64,000 nt of DNA from Pseudomonas viridiflava (GCF_900583165.1 NZ_UTKY01000095.1:1-64000), one strand, 5' to 3'. Positions 1 through 10,267 are shown, numbered from the stretch's first letter. The notes: generated from the letters alone by a model not told the origin. Numbers and translations are program-made.

Positions 1-90
1 GTGGATCAGTCTGTGCAGATCTATAACTGCGAGCGGCCACATCTATCGCTGAAATACAAAACGCCCGATGCGGTGCATCGGGCGTTTTGA
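1..90 (+). CDS. IS3-family transposase OrfB, C-terminal fragment (5' end outside window)
   Basis: The frame is open from base 1 to TGA at 88-90 and encodes 29 residues. It contains YNCERPHLSL followed by KYKTPDAVHRAF. The pattern YN-x(2)-RPH-x-SL-x(3)-TP is typical of the last part of the rve integrase core of IS3-family OrfB proteins (DDE transposase). No start codon can be assigned because the gene begins upstream. Whether the element is intact cannot be judged from here. Confidence 0.75.
   Translation: MDQSVQIYNCERPHLSLKYKTPDAVHRAF
58..88. terminator. Terminator-like hairpin embedded in the transposase 3' codons
   Basis: AAAACGCCCGATGC (58-71) pairs with GCATCGGGCGTTTT (75-88), a 14-bp perfect stem with a 3-nt loop, A-rich on one side and T-rich on the other. 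It can act as an intrinsic terminator in either direction. On the minus strand it is the first hairpin downstream of trmL. It overlaps the last transposase codons, so it may be coding coincidence or an IS-borne terminator. Confidence 0.6.
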
Positions 91-132
91 GGATGAAATA
101 GGTGTAAACCTATTTCAGGACTGGACAGTGTG

Positions 133-588
133 CTACTTGAAACCGAGTTGGCGCCAGCCTTCGTAGACGGCAACCGCCACGGTGTTGGACAGGTTCAAGC
201 TGCGGCACCCTTCGCGCATCGGCAAGCGCAGGCGATGGCCGTCGGGCAGCGCGTCAAGCACCTCGGCCGGCAAGCCACGACTTTCCGGACCAAACAGGAA
301 CGCATCCCCTTCGGCAAAGCTGGCATCATGAAACGGCCGCGAGCCCTTGGTGGTAAACGCGAACAACCGTGGATGCCCCAGGCTTTCCAGGCAGCTGGCC
401 AGGTCGGCGTAACGCTTGAGCGTGGCGTACTCGTGATAGTCCAGCCCGGCGCGGCGCAGGCGTTTGTCGTCCATGTCGAAGCCCAGGGGCTCGATCAAAT
501 GCAGGTGGCAGCCACTGTTGGCGCACAGCCTGATAACGTTGCCGGTATTCGGCGGAATTTCTGGTTGAAAAAGGATGACGTGAAACAT
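133..588 (-). CDS. trmL: tRNA (cytidine/uridine-34-2'-O)-methyltransferase TrmL
   Basis: 151 residues, close to the 157 of the E. coli protein. It is a minimal SPOUT (alpha/beta-knot) methyltransferase that 2'-O-methylates the wobble nucleotide of tRNA-Leu isoacceptors using SAM. Visible motifs: N-terminal FHVILFQPEIPPNTGN, then FGPESRGLP in the middle and a C-terminal LRLPMREGCRSLNLSN knot motif that binds SAM. The start at 588 is preceded by GGAG 7 nt upstream, and the longer open frame upstream of it lacks family similarity. Its ATG is palindromically shared (CATG) with the divergent gene at 587. An IS3-family end lies just past its stop codon. Confidence 0.93.
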   Translation of the reverse strand: MFHVILFQPEIPPNTGNVIRLCANSGCHLHLIEPLGFDMDDKRLRRAGLDYHEYATLKRYADLASCLESLGHPRLFAFTTKGSRPFHDASFAEGDAFLFGPESRGLPAEVLDALPDGHRLRLPMREGCRSLNLSNTVAVAVYEGWRQLGFK

Positions 589-1027
589 GCACGGCTCCGA
601 AGGTAAAGATGCGCTGCATTCTACCCCCGAAGAGGACCCAAGGCCGAAGCTAATGCCGAAGGTCATGGGCTCATTGGCAATTGTCGGCGTGATGGTGGGC
701 CTGATGATTGGTCGCTTGACCACTTCGGACCCTGTCGAGTTGCAGCGGGTCGAGACGGCGGCAGACGGCGTGGTGGTGTGGTTCAACAGCGAGCCTAAGC
801 TGCACGGCGAGCATGTCGATGGCACCGTGGCGCTGTTGTTCGACGCGCACGGTACGGCGGCCAGCGGGCAACTCAAGGTCAATGACAAGGATGTGAAATG
901 GCGCGTGCGCACGACCGACGGCGGCTTGCTGCTGAACCTGGTGGCGGCTCGGCCGTTGCGCGGGGAGTGGAAGGGCGAAGAGGTCGATGACCGCTGGCGG
1001 CTGGAGATCCATCTCCAAGAGCAATAA
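587..1027 (+). CDS. Conserved hypothetical protein with one N-terminal membrane segment
   Basis: 146 residues. A hydrophobic stretch at about 28-42 (MGSLAIVGVMVGLMIGRL) suggests a single N-terminal anchor, leaving a soluble C-terminal domain of about 100 residues rich in short beta-like segments, probably periplasmic. Two starts are possible: ATG 587, preceded by AAGGA about 12 nt upstream, and ATG 653, which would put the hydrophobic segment right at the N terminus. The second makes a more natural signal anchor and avoids sharing CATG with trmL. I do not recognise a named family. Its place between trmL and ntrC appears to be a conserved Pseudomonas neighbourhood (from memory). Function unknown. 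Confidence 0.7.
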   Translation: MHGSEGKDALHSTPEEDPRPKLMPKVMGSLAIVGVMVGLMIGRLTTSDPVELQRVETAADGVVVWFNSEPKLHGEHVDGTVALLFDAHGTAASGQLKVNDKDVKWRVRTTDGGLLLNLVAARPLRGEWKGEEVDDRWRLEIHLQEQ

Positions 1028-1029
1028 AA

Positions 1030-1170
1030 GAGGGAGTTCCCGGCCTGCCTGTACCAGGGCTCCCAAAACGGGTGTGGGGCGCGATGCGGTTCGCATCAAG
1101 CACCCAGGGTGTAAAGAGGGGATTCTCGGCCTGCCTGTACCAAGGTCCCCGAAACTGGGTTGTACAGGGG
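1030..1170. repeat. Imperfect direct repeat (two ~50-bp copies) in the trmL-side/ntrC intergenic region
   Basis: Copy A (1030-1079) and copy B (1116-1170) both contain CGGCCTGCCTGTACCA and flank it with similar sequence (GAGGGAGTTC / GAGGGGATTC before it, GGGCTCCCAAAAC / AGGTCCCCGAAAC after it). They start 86 bp apart. No coding function is evident. The stretch 1028-1491 otherwise holds a hairpin terminator and a REPIN. Confidence 0.6.
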
Positions 1171-1229
1171 TTATTGCAGGGGGCGTGCCAGAGTCGCCAA
1201 GTTGTGCAAAAAAATTTTTTATAAAACGC

Positions 1230-1252
1230 AAAGCCCCGGATTACGGGGCTTT
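1230..1252. terminator. Rho-independent terminator
   Basis: AAAGCCCCG (1230-1238), loop GATTA, CGGGGCTTT (1244-1252): a perfect 9-bp stem between the plus-strand gene ending at 1027 and minus-strand ntrC ending at 1492. The A and T flanks make it usable from both sides. An A/T run (1208-1220) precedes it. Confidence 0.75.
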
Positions 1253-1375
1253 GGCGGTTTTTCTGGGGATCATATTCTCAGCGCGTTAATTGTTTCGGGC
1301 TTGGAGCGTGTGCGCGCTGCTGGTACATGGTGCATTGAAGCGGTGCACGCACCGAAGTCTTGTGGAGATCCAAAT

Positions 1376-1462
1376 GTGGGAGGGGGCTTGCTCCCGATTA
1401 CAGTGTGTCAGTCACAACATCTGTGGCTGATACACCGCTATCGGGAGCAAGCCCCCTCCCAC
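1376..1462. repeat. REPIN, G-type REP pair (GTGGGA outside)
   Basis: Two inverted copies of the REP sequence GTGGGAGGGGGCTTGC with outward GTGGGA ends (1376 and 1462) enclose a short spacer that is itself partly palindromic (TGTCAG...CTGATACA). This is the REP doublet arrangement (REPIN) typical of the P. fluorescens group. It lies 29 bp beyond the ntrC stop codon. Confidence 0.85.
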
Positions 1463-1491
1463 TTTGATCTTCGGTGGATGTTAGAGCGGTC

Positions 1492-2924
<1,433 letters not shown>

Positions 2925-2928
<4 letters not shown>

Positions 2929-4010
2929 GTCGATGGGGCTCCTTGTTCCAGAGGCAGAAAGATCGAGAACGTGGTGTGGCCAGGATGGCTCTCACATTCG
3001 ATCAGTCCCTGGTGCTGGCTGATAATGTTCTGGGTAATGGCCAGGCCCAGCCCGGTACCGTCCGGGCGGCCGCTGACCATGGGAAAGAAAATGGTTTCCT
3101 GCAGTTCTGCTGGAATGCCCGGGCCGTTGTCGATGATCTCGACCTTGGTCACCAGGCGATGGCGCACGTGGCCAATGGTGAACTGGCGCAGCGCGCGGGT
3201 GCGCAGGCTGATGCGACCCAGGCGCAGCTCGTTCTGACTGCTGATGGCTTGCATGGCGTTGCGCACGATATTGAGCACCGCCTGGATCATCTGCTCGCGG
3301 TCAATCAACACGTCGGGAATGCTGGGGTCATAGTCGCGCACCAGGTTGATGCACCCTTGACTCTCGGCCTCGACCAGGTGGCAAACGCGCTCGAGCACCT
3401 CGTGCACGTTGGTCATCGCCAAAGACGGCAGCTTGTTGGAGCCGAGCATGCGGTCCACCAGGTTACGCAGGCGGTCGGCCTCTTCGATGATGACGTTGGT
3501 GTAGTCCTTGAGGTGCTCTTCGGGAAGCTCACGGGCCAACAGTTGTGCCGCGCCGCGAATCCCGCCCAGAGGGTTTTTGATTTCATGGGCGAGCCCGCGC
3601 ACTAGCATCTTGCTGGTCTCCTGCTTGGACAGCTGCGCTTCTTCTTTGGTGATGCGCAGCAGGCGGTCGCGAGGGTGCACTTCGAGCAGTAGCAGGGTGG
3701 CGCCGTTGCTCAGGATCGGGGTCACGGCGTAATCGACGGTCAGCGTTTGGCCGGTCAGGGCCGTGAGCATCGCTTCGCGCTTGGTAAACGGGTGTGCCTG
3801 CTCCACCGCCTGGCGCAACGAGCTCAAGGCTTCGGCCGACTCGGTGAACAATTCGCTGATGAACTGCCCATGGCTGCGCTGGCCGCTGATAGCCAAGAGC
3901 ATCTCCGCCGCCGGGTTCATGTACTCAAGGCGCAGGTCGGCATTGAGCAGGATGGTCGCGGTGGTCAGGTTGTCGAGTAACAAACGGTGCAGTGCATCGC
4001 TGATGGTCAT
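2925..4010 (-). CDS. ntrB: Nitrogen regulation sensor histidine kinase NtrB (GlnL)
   Basis: 361 residues. It has an N-terminal PAS domain (about 5-115), a dimerisation/phosphoacceptor segment with His142 in GLAHEIKNPLGG, and a HATPase domain with an N-box (NIVRNAMQAI) and G1 box DNGPGIP, followed by GTGLGLAI. It is cytosolic with no membrane segment, as expected for a kinase that senses nitrogen through PII (GlnB/GlnK). It phosphorylates NtrC, whose gene follows with ATGA overlap. An NtrC-type palindrome at 4211 suggests that the pair is autoregulated. Confidence 0.96.
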
Positions 4011-4210
4011 CGGGACCTCTTTTGGAGCAAGGCGCGGGCTTGAGGCACGCGCTGATACAAGGAAAATGCAAAAACCAAACCAAGGCTCCGAAAAGAAGCG
4101 CGAAAGGCCTGAAATGGGGGTTTAAGGCGCGAAACTGTGGCGTTCTGCCAGCTTGATCGGGAAGTTTCGAACCAAAATGGGTTGATAGGGTGGGAAGGGT
4201 GCAGGTTATC

Positions 4211-4225
4211 GCACCAATATAGTGC
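4211..4225. promoter_or_regulatory. Probable NtrC-binding palindrome upstream of ntrBC
   Basis: GCACC-AATAT-AGTGC fits the GCAC(C/T)-N5-(A/G)GTGC form of NtrC sites and closely resembles the site at 6532 near glnA. It sits 201 bp upstream of the ntrB start in an otherwise gene-free 300-bp stretch (4011-4310). No convincing sigma-54 -24/-12 element was seen next to it, so repression or modulation of a housekeeping promoter is as likely as activation. Confidence 0.6.
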
Positions 4226-4310
4226 GAATTTATGACGCTTGTTCAGGAAGTGATGAGGCTGATCTTTTTTGATGCGCTCTTCTACTTGATCAGCCTCGTG
4301 ACGATGGGGG

Positions 4311-4736
4311 TTAGTGAGGCTGAGACAACGGCAGGCCTTGCTTGCCGGCATAAAACACCAGCAGTTCGACAGGGGCGTTGCCCGTTGTGCCGCGATGTAC
4401 AGTTCCGACCATTTCGGCCAGGGGCTGACCCTGTTTCAGCGTGCGCTTTAATCCGCCCTCACGGGTTTCAACGGTCAGTTCCCCCGAGACAATGTTGGCG
4501 GCGTTCGGCATCGGGTGGCTGTGCCAAGGCAGTTGCGTGTTCGCAGGGATCTTGAGCCTCAGCAGCGTGAGTTCCGGCGTCCCTTGGGGGTACGCGCTAT
4601 AGGGCGTACCGTCCCATGACGTGCTGCTCTGAAGCAGGACTTCTCGTTCGATGGGGGGTGCGTCTTTTAGCTGGCTGCTGCAGCCGAGTGCGGATAGGCA
4701 GGCCGTTGAGGCAATCAAGAGTTTGAAGGCGTCCAT
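4311..4736 (-). CDS. Cupin-domain lipoprotein (hypothetical)
   Basis: 141 residues. The N terminus is a short hydrophobic signal ending in SALGC, a plausible but imperfect lipobox with Cys19 as the lipidated residue. The rest is a small cupin-like fold: LPWHSHPMPNAANIVSGELTV carries the His-x-His and Gly of cupin motif 1, and the C-terminal part (GTVHRGTTGNAPVELLVFYAG) resembles motif 2. A metal-binding cupin in the periplasm or at the outer membrane is inferred; the substrate is unknown. No strong ribosome site precedes the ATG. It sits alone between ntrB and glnA on their strand. Confidence 0.75.
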   Translation of the reverse strand: MDAFKLLIASTACLSALGCSSQLKDAPPIEREVLLQSSTSWDGTPYSAYPQGTPELTLLRLKIPANTQLPWHSHPMPNAANIVSGELTVETREGGLKRTLKQGQPLAEMVGTVHRGTTGNAPVELLVFYAGKQGLPLSQPH

Positions 4737-4842
4737 GGTTCGGTCCAGTCAGGTTGGTGGCCTGTAAGGCTATGTGTGCCGAACCTGGCGAGGATGCCGG
4801 AGGCTGCCTAAAAAACAGTAGGAACCGTATTAAAAACCAGGC

Positions 4843-4874
4843 AAAAAAAAGACCTCCCGAAGGAGGCCTTTTTG
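4843..4874 (-). terminator. Rho-independent terminator of glnA
   Basis: Read on the minus strand, GGCCTCC-TTCGG-GAGGTC (one G-T wobble) is followed by a run of eight T (plus-strand A at 4843-4850). It starts about 30 bp beyond the glnA stop codon. A second A-run on the other arm may allow use in both directions. Confidence 0.85.
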
Positions 4875-4902
4875 TCACGCCGCGTTAAGCAGCGCTACCG
4901 GA

Positions 4903-6309
4903 TCAGCAGCTGTAGTACAGCTCGTATTCCAGTGGGTGTACGAAGGTGCGAACCTTGATTTCTTCTTCGCTTTTCAGGCCGATGTACGCGTCGATGAAGT
5001 CGTCGCTGAACACGCCGCCTTTGGTCAGGAACGCACGGCCCTTGTCCAGCTCTTCCAGGGCTTCTTTCAGGCTGCCACACACTTGCGGGATCTCTTTGGC
5101 CTCTTCAGGCGGCAGGTCGTACAAGTTTTTGTCGGCGGCATCGCCAGGGTGGATCTTGTTCTGGATACCGTCCAGACCAGCCATTACCAGAGCAGCGAAG
5201 GCCAGGTACGGGTTGGCTGCTGGATCCGGGAAGCGTGCTTCGATACGGCGAGCGCGAGGGCTGGACACGTAAGGAATACGGATCGAAGCGGAGCGGTTGC
5301 GCGCCGAGTAGGCCAGCATTACCGGCGCTTCAAAGCCTGGGACCAGACGCTTGTAGGAGTTGGTCGACGGGTTGGTGAAGCCGTTCAGGGCCTTACCGTG
5401 CTTGATGATGCCGCCGATGAAGTACAGGGCGGTGTCGGACAGGCCGGCATAACCTTCGCCAGCGAAGGTGTTCTTGCCATCTTTGGCGATGGACAAGTGA
5501 ACGTGCATACCCGAACCGTTATCGCCGTACAGAGGCTTAGGCATGAAGGTAGCGGTACGGCCGTAGGCAACGGCAGTGTTGTGTACGCAGTACTTCAGGG
5601 TTTGAACTTCGTCAGCCTTGGCAACCAGGGTGTTGAACTTCACACCGATTTCGTTCTGACCAGCAGTGGCCACTTCGTGGTGGTGCACTTCGATGACCAG
5701 GCCCATGTCTTCCATGGCGTTGCACATGGAGGTACGGATTTCGTGGTCGTGGTCGAACGGCGGAACTGGGAAGTAACCACCTTTGATACCTGGACGGTGG
5801 CCATGGTTGCCGCCTTCTACGTCCTGGTCGGACATCCAAGAGCCTTGTTCGGAGTAGATCTTGAACATGGAGCCGGAGATGTCGGACTTGAACTTCACTT
5901 GGTCAAAGATGAAGAATTCTGGCTCTGGACCTACGAATACGGTGTCGCCGATACCGGTCGACTTCAGGTATTCCTCGGCACGCTTGGCGATCGCACGTGG
6001 GTCGCGGTCGTAGCCTTGCATGGTCGAAGGCTCGATCACGTCGCAAACCAGGATCAGGGTTGGCTCTTCGGTGAACGGGTCCAGTACGGCAGTGCTGTCG
6101 TCCGGCATCAGGATCATGTCGGAGGCTTCGATGCCTTTCCAGCCAGCGATGGAGGAGCCGTCGAACATTTTGCCTTCTTCGAAGAAAGCATCATCCAGCG
6201 CGTCGCGAGCCGGCATGGTCACGTGGTGCTGAGTGCCTTTGGTGTCCGTGAAGCGCAGATCAATCCATTTAACGTCATGATCTTTGATGAGTTGAACCGA
6301 CTTCGACAT
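4903..6309 (-). CDS. glnA: Glutamine synthetase type I (GlnA)
   Basis: 468 residues, the standard GSI-beta length. It makes glutamine from glutamate, ammonia and ATP as a cytosolic dodecamer. Visible: the N-terminal beta-Grasp region, [10 protein letters not shown], the catalytic [15 protein letters not shown] block, the [16 protein letters not shown] metal/ATP motif and the adenylylation-site region [10 protein letters not shown], whose Tyr is the target of GlnE. The start at 6309 (MSKSVQ) has GGAGGACACT before it; the open frame extends 29 codons further but without family similarity. Transcription is expected from the sigma-54 promoter at 6413-6427 under NtrC control. Confidence 0.98.
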   Translation of the reverse strand: MSKSVQLIKDHDVKWIDLRFTDTKGTQHHVTMPARDALDDAFFEEGKMFDGSSIAGWKGIEASDMILMPDDSTAVLDPFTEEPTLILVCDVIEPSTMQGYDRDPRAIAKRAEEYLKSTGIGDTVFVGPEPEFFIFDQVKFKSDISGSMFKIYSEQGSWMSDQDVEGGNHGHRPGIKGGYFPVPPFDHDHEIRTSMCNAMEDMGLVIEVHHHEVATAGQNEIGVKFNTLVAKADEVQTLKYCVHNTAVAYGRTATFMPKPLYGDNGSGMHVHLSIAKDGKNTFAGEGYAGLSDTALYFIGGIIKHGKALNGFTNPSTNSYKRLVPGFEAPVMLAYSARNRSASIRIPYVSSPRARRIEARFPDPAANPYLAFAALVMAGLDGIQNKIHPGDAADKNLYDLPPEEAKEIPQVCGSLKEALEELDKGRAFLTKGGVFSDDFIDAYIGLKSEEEIKVRTFVHPLEYELYYSC

Positions 6310-6412
6310 AGTGTCCTCCGGGTGGCTTCGGGCTGGGGTAGTGGAGTTAGCCCTTAGAATGTGGGTGATGCCGGCGCGGATACTCCGCCATGGCAACCTG
6401 CCTCACAAGAGA

Positions 6413-6427
6413 GCAAATTGCATGCCA
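6413..6427 (-). promoter_or_regulatory. Sigma-54 promoter of glnA
   Basis: Read on the minus strand: TGGCAT-N5-TTGC, against the consensus TGGCAC-N5-TTGC, with the invariant GG and GC at correct spacing. The transcription start would be near 6401, giving a leader of about 90 nt to the glnA ATG at 6309. NtrC-like palindromes lie 35-130 bp upstream. Confidence 0.85.
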
Positions 6428-6459
6428 GTGCGCCAACATGGGTTTTTTGCTCCAAAAAC

Positions 6460-6546
6460 GCCCCTATAAAGGTGCATTGCGACAAAAGCCAAAAAAATTC
6501 GCACCGCAATGTGGCGCACATGGTCGTAAACGCACTCATATAGTGC
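6460..6546. promoter_or_regulatory. Cluster of NtrC-type palindromes upstream of glnA
   Basis: Best site: GCACT-CATAT-AGTGC (6532-6546), a perfect 5-bp dyad. Weaker sites: GCACC-GCAAT-GTGGC (6501-6515) and GCCCC-TATAAA-GGTGC (6460-6475). Their position upstream of the sigma-54 element at 6413-6427 matches an enhancer array. The glnA-thiI gap (6310-6643) holds these sites, and presumably the thiI promoter close to 6600 (TATAAT at 6595-6600). Confidence 0.65.
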
Positions 6547-6643
6547 GCGTCGACTGTGATGCATATTAACTGGTTAAACCTTGAGCGATTTCCGCTATAA
6601 TCCGCGCCCCCCTTTTTCAGCAGGCCCGGCGCGCGCTGTTTCC

Positions 6644-8098
6644 ATGAAATTAATCGTTAAAGTCTTCCCCGAGATCACCATCAAAAGCCGACCGGTACGG
6701 ACGCGTTTCATCCGTCAGTTGGCCAAGAACATCCGTGCCGTGCTCCGCGATTTGGACCCGGCTGTGGTGGTGAACGGCGTGTGGGACAACCTCGAACTGG
6801 AAACCCGTATCACCGACGCCAAAGCCTTGAAGGACATGACCGAGCGGCTCAGCTGCATGCCGGGCATCGCGCATTTCCTGCAGGTAGATGAGTACCCGCT
6901 GGGCGACTTCGACGACATCACCGAGAAGTGCAAACAGCACTTCGGCAGTGAGATCGAGGGCAAGATTTTTTCGGTGCGTTGCAAGCGCGCCGGCAAGCAC
7001 ACGTTCAGCTCCATGGACGTCGAAAAATACGTCGGCAGCAAGCTGCGTCGCGAGTGCGGCGCCGCCGGAATTTCCCTGAAAGCGCCGCAAATTGAAGTGC
7101 GCATGGAAATTCGCGACCAACGGTTGTTTGTGATCCACAGCCAGCACAACAGCATCGGCGGCTACCCGTTGGGCGCCCTGGAACAGACCCTGGTATTGAT
7201 GTCCGGCGGTTTCGATTCCACGGTGGCGGCCTACCAGATCATGCGTCGCGGCCTGATGAGCCATTTCTGCTTCTTTAACCTGGGCGGGCGTGCCCATGAA
7301 TTGGGCGTGATGGAAGTCGCGCACTTTATCTGGAAGAAGTACGGCAGCTCCCAACGCGTGCTATTTGTAAGCGTGCCGTTCGAGGAGGTGCTGGGTGAAA
7401 TCCTCGGCAAAGTCGATAACAGTCATATGGGCGTGGTATTGAAGCGTATGATGTTGCGCGCTGCGTCGCGGATCGCCGATCAGTTGCAGATCGACGCCCT
7501 GGTGACCGGTGAAGCGATATCACAAGTGTCCAGCCAAACGCTGCCGAACTTGTCGCTGATTGACTGCGTCACCGAGAAGTTGGTTCTGCGCCCGCTGATC
7601 GCCAGCCACAAGCAAGACATCATCGACCTGGCCGAAGAAATCGGCACGGCGGATTTTGCCAAGCACATGCCTGAATATTGCGGGGTCATCTCGGTGAACC
7701 CCAAGACCCACGCCAAGCGCAACCGCGTGGAGTACGAAGAACAACAGTTTGATATGGCGATTCTGGAGCGTGCGCTCGAGAACGCCAAACTGGTCCCGAT
7801 TGATCGCGTGATCGACGAGTTGGGCCAGGATGTGCAGATCGAAGAAGTCAGCGAAGCCCTGGCCGGCCAGATCGTCGTCGACATCCGTCACCCGGATGCC
7901 GCTGAAGATGAGCCGCTGGAAATCGCCGGCATCGACGTACAAACGCTGCCGTTCTATGCATTGAACGCGCGTTTCAAGGAACTGGATAACAGCCGTCAGT
8001 ACCTGCTGTATTGCGACAAAGGCGTGATGAGTCGCCTGCATGCCCACCATTTGCTCAGTGAGGGGTATGCCAATGTGCGCGTTTATCGACCGAGCTAA
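6644..8098 (+). CDS. thiI: tRNA 4-thiouridine synthase / thiamine sulfur transferase ThiI
   Basis: 484 residues, as in E. coli (482). Order: NFLD-THUMP RNA-binding region (1-165), PP-loop ATPase domain with [11 protein letters not shown], then a C-terminal rhodanese domain with the persulfide Cys in [12 protein letters not shown]. It transfers IscS-derived sulfur to U8 of tRNA and to the thiamine thiazole pathway. The start at 6644 ([11 protein letters not shown]) matches the family; an upstream in-frame ATG at 6581 would add 21 unrelated residues overlapping the promoter. Divergent from glnA. Confidence 0.97.
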   Translation: MKLIVKVFPEITIKSRPVRTRFIRQLAKNIRAVLRDLDPAVVVNGVWDNLELETRITDAKALKDMTERLSCMPGIAHFLQVDEYPLGDFDDITEKCKQHFGSEIEGKIFSVRCKRAGKHTFSSMDVEKYVGSKLRRECGAAGISLKAPQIEVRMEIRDQRLFVIHSQHNSIGGYPLGALEQTLVLMSGGFDSTVAAYQIMRRGLMSHFCFFNLGGRAHELGVMEVAHFIWKKYGSSQRVLFVSVPFEEVLGEILGKVDNSHMGVVLKRMMLRAASRIADQLQIDALVTGEAISQVSSQTLPNLSLIDCVTEKLVLRPLIASHKQDIIDLAEEIGTADFAKHMPEYCGVISVNPKTHAKRNRVEYEEQQFDMAILERALENAKLVPIDRVIDELGQDVQIEEVSEALAGQIVVDIRHPDAAEDEPLEIAGIDVQTLPFYALNARFKELDNSRQYLLYCDKGVMSRLHAHHLLSEGYANVRVYRPS

Positions 8099-8237
8099 GA
8101 GCCCGGGGCTGTTTGCCTGTGGCCTGCGTCACCGGCCCCCCGACTCTGCCGTCAAGCTGTAACGGCAAGGCCTGACTCTACTGTTAATCGCTGCCACGAC
8201 CTGTCAGCACACCGAATCCTCTGATCGAGATACACAA

Positions 8238-10058
8238 GTGATCGAAAATCTACGTAACATCGCCATCATTGCTCACGTTGACCATGGTAAAACCACCCTG
8301 GTAGACAAACTCCTGCGTCAATCCGGCACCCTGGAGCGCAACGAGCTCAACGACGAGCGCGTGATGGACTCCAACGACCAGGAAAAAGAGCGCGGTATTA
8401 CCATCCTGGCGAAAAACACCGCCATCAACTGGAACGGCTACCACATCAACATCGTGGACACCCCGGGCCACGCCGACTTCGGCGGCGAAGTTGAACGCGT
8501 AATGTCGATGGTTGACTCCGTTCTGCTGCTGGTTGATGCCCAAGACGGCCCTATGCCGCAAACCCGTTTCGTGACCAAGAAGGCGTTCGAAGCCGGCCTG
8601 CGTCCGATCGTGTGCATCAACAAGGTTGACCGTCCAGGCGCGCGTCCGGACTGGGTTCTGGACCAGATCTTCGACCTGTTCGACAACCTGGGTGCCACCG
8701 AAGAACAGCTGGACTTCAAAGTCGTCTACGCCTCGGCCCTGAACGGCATTGCCGGTCTGGAACACACCGACATGGCTGAAGACATGACCCCGCTGTACCA
8801 GTCGATCGTCGACAACGTACCGGCTCCAAAAGTTGACCGTGATGGTCCGTTCCAGATGCAAATCTCGGCACTGGACTACAACAGCTTCCTGGGTGTTATC
8901 GGCGTTGGCCGTATCGCTCGTGGTAGCGTCAAGCCGAACACCCCGGTTGTTGCTATCGGCGCCGACGGCAAGAAGCGTAACGGTCGTATCCTGAAGCTGA
9001 TGGGTCACCACGGTCTGCACCGTATCGACGTTGAAGAAGCTTTCGCTGGCGACATCGTTTGCGTGAGCGGTATGGACTCCCTGTTCATCTCCGACACCCT
9101 GTGCCAGCCGGACAACGTCGAGGCCATGAAGCCTCTGACCGTTGACGAGCCAACCGTTTCCATGACCTTCCAGGTAAACGACTCGCCTTTCTGCGGTAAA
9201 GAAGGCAAGTTCGTGACTTCCCGTAACATCAAGGAACGTCTGGACAAAGAGCTGCTGTACAACGTTGCACTGCGCGTTGAAGAAGGCGACTCGGCTGACA
9301 AGTTCAAGGTTTCCGGCCGTGGTGAGCTGCACCTCTCGGTACTGATCGAAACCATGCGTCGCGAAGGCTTCGAAATGGGCGTTGGTCGTCCAGAAGTGAT
9401 CATCCGTCAGGTTGACGGCGTTAAGCAGGAACCGTTCGAAAACGTCACCATCGACACCCCGGAAGAATCCCAGGGCAAGGTGATGGAAGAGATGGGTCTG
9501 CGTAAAGGCGACCTGACCAACATGGTGCCGGATGGCAAAGGCCGTGTGCGTCTGGAATACAACATCCCTGCTCGTGGCCTGATTGGTTTCCGTAACCAGT
9601 TCCTGACCCTGACCAACGGTGCTGGCATCCTGACCTCGATCTTCGATCGCTACGACACCATGAAGTCCGGCGACATGTCCGGCCGTCAGAACGGTGTTCT
9701 GGTATCGGTAGAAACCGGCAAGGCACTGACCTACTCCCTGGAAACCCTCCAGGCGCGTGGCAAGCTGTTCGTTGAGCACGGTCAAGAGATCTACAACGGT
9801 CAGATCGTTGGTCTGAACAGCCGTGACAACGACATGGGCGTTAACCCAACCAAAGGCAAGAAGCTCGACAACATGCGTGCTTCGGGCAAAGACGAAACCA
9901 TCGCTCTGGTTCCACCTGTTCGTTTCACCCTGGAACAGGCCCTGGAATTCATCCAGGACGACGAGCTGTGCGAAGTGACGCCTAAGTCGATCCGCCTGCG
10001 TAAAAAGATCCTGGACGAAGGCGAGCGTACCCGCGCTGCCAAGAAAGCCAAGAACTGA
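8238..10058 (+). CDS. typA: Ribosome-associated translational GTPase TypA/BipA
   Basis: 606 residues. EF-G-like GTPase with G1 [11 protein letters not shown]3 DTPGHADF and G4 NKVD, followed by domain II, EF-G domains III/V and the TypA-specific C-terminal domain. It acts on the 50S subunit in ribosome assembly and stress or cold adaptation. The start codon is GTG at 8238; only a weak GAGA lies upstream, but the [19 protein letters not shown] start is that of the family. Codon use is strongly biased (GTT/CGT/GGT), which fits high expression. A strong terminator follows at 10077. Confidence 0.98.
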   Translation: MIENLRNIAIIAHVDHGKTTLVDKLLRQSGTLERNELNDERVMDSNDQEKERGITILAKNTAINWNGYHINIVDTPGHADFGGEVERVMSMVDSVLLLVDAQDGPMPQTRFVTKKAFEAGLRPIVCINKVDRPGARPDWVLDQIFDLFDNLGATEEQLDFKVVYASALNGIAGLEHTDMAEDMTPLYQSIVDNVPAPKVDRDGPFQMQISALDYNSFLGVIGVGRIARGSVKPNTPVVAIGADGKKRNGRILKLMGHHGLHRIDVEEAFAGDIVCVSGMDSLFISDTLCQPDNVEAMKPLTVDEPTVSMTFQVNDSPFCGKEGKFVTSRNIKERLDKELLYNVALRVEEGDSADKFKVSGRGELHLSVLIETMRREGFEMGVGRPEVIIRQVDGVKQEPFENVTIDTPEESQGKVMEEMGLRKGDLTNMVPDGKGRVRLEYNIPARGLIGFRNQFLTLTNGAGILTSIFDRYDTMKSGDMSGRQNGVLVSVETGKALTYSLETLQARGKLFVEHGQEIYNGQIVGLNSRDNDMGVNPTKGKKLDNMRASGKDETIALVPPVRFTLEQALEFIQDDELCEVTPKSIRLRKKILDEGERTRAAKKAKN

Positions 10059-10076
10059 GTTAACTCAGGCTGAATG

Positions 10077-10114
10077 AAAAACGCCCCCGGTCGAAAGGCC
10101 GGGGGCGTTTTTTT
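10077..10114 (+). terminator. Rho-independent terminator of typA
   Basis: ACGCCCCCGG pairs with CCGGGGGCGT around a short TCGAAAGG loop region, followed by TTTTTTT and preceded by an A run. It starts about 20 bp after the typA stop. Confidence 0.92.
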
Positions 10115-10146
10115 GTGCCTGCGATTTGTGTGTTGTCTGTTCCGGC

Positions 10147-10242
10147 CTCATCGGGGGCAAGCCCCCTCCCACCTTGACTGTGTTCACAAATCAAAATGTG
10201 TAAATACAGTAAATGTGGGAGGGGGCTTGCCCCCGATGAGGC
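10147..10242. repeat. REPIN, G-type REP pair (GTGGGA inside)
   Basis: The outer ends are CCTCATCGGGGG and CCCCCGATGAGG, with the two GTGGGA ends facing inward, the reverse of the arrangement at 1376. The spacer (TGACTGTGTTCACA...ATACAGTAAAT) is nearly the same as that of the REPIN at 29359 read on the opposite strand. Confidence 0.85.
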
Positions 10243-10267
10243 CCTTCAAATCACTGGAGATTATGGG

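Larger units (their letters stand above)
1..127 (+). mobile_element. 3' end of an IS3-family insertion sequence
   Basis: The window starts inside an insertion sequence. Seen: the last 29 codons of an IS3-type transposase, then a perfect 10-bp inverted repeat with a 4-nt loop (94..117), then GGACTGGACA ending at 127. IS3-family ends read TG...CA, so the CA at 126-127 is the likely right terminus (rc of the end: TGTCCAGTCC). The trmL stop codon starts only 5 bp further on. The left end and any target duplication lie outside the window, so family is inferred and the exact boundary is not proven. Confidence 0.65.

Noticed and set aside
671-1231. 186-codon frame on the minus strand opposite the 587..1027 gene and the repeat
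   Set aside because: No ribosome site or family similarity, and it crosses the direct repeat; the plus-strand frame has a membrane anchor and a better start.
8099-8237. Possible riboswitch or tRNA between thiI and typA
   Set aside because: Some GC-rich dyads are present, but no tRNA cloverleaf or recognisable riboswitch core could be folded by eye.
8250-9785. 511-codon open frame on the minus strand opposite typA
   Set aside because: Shadow of a strongly expressed gene with biased codons; no motif or ribosome site.
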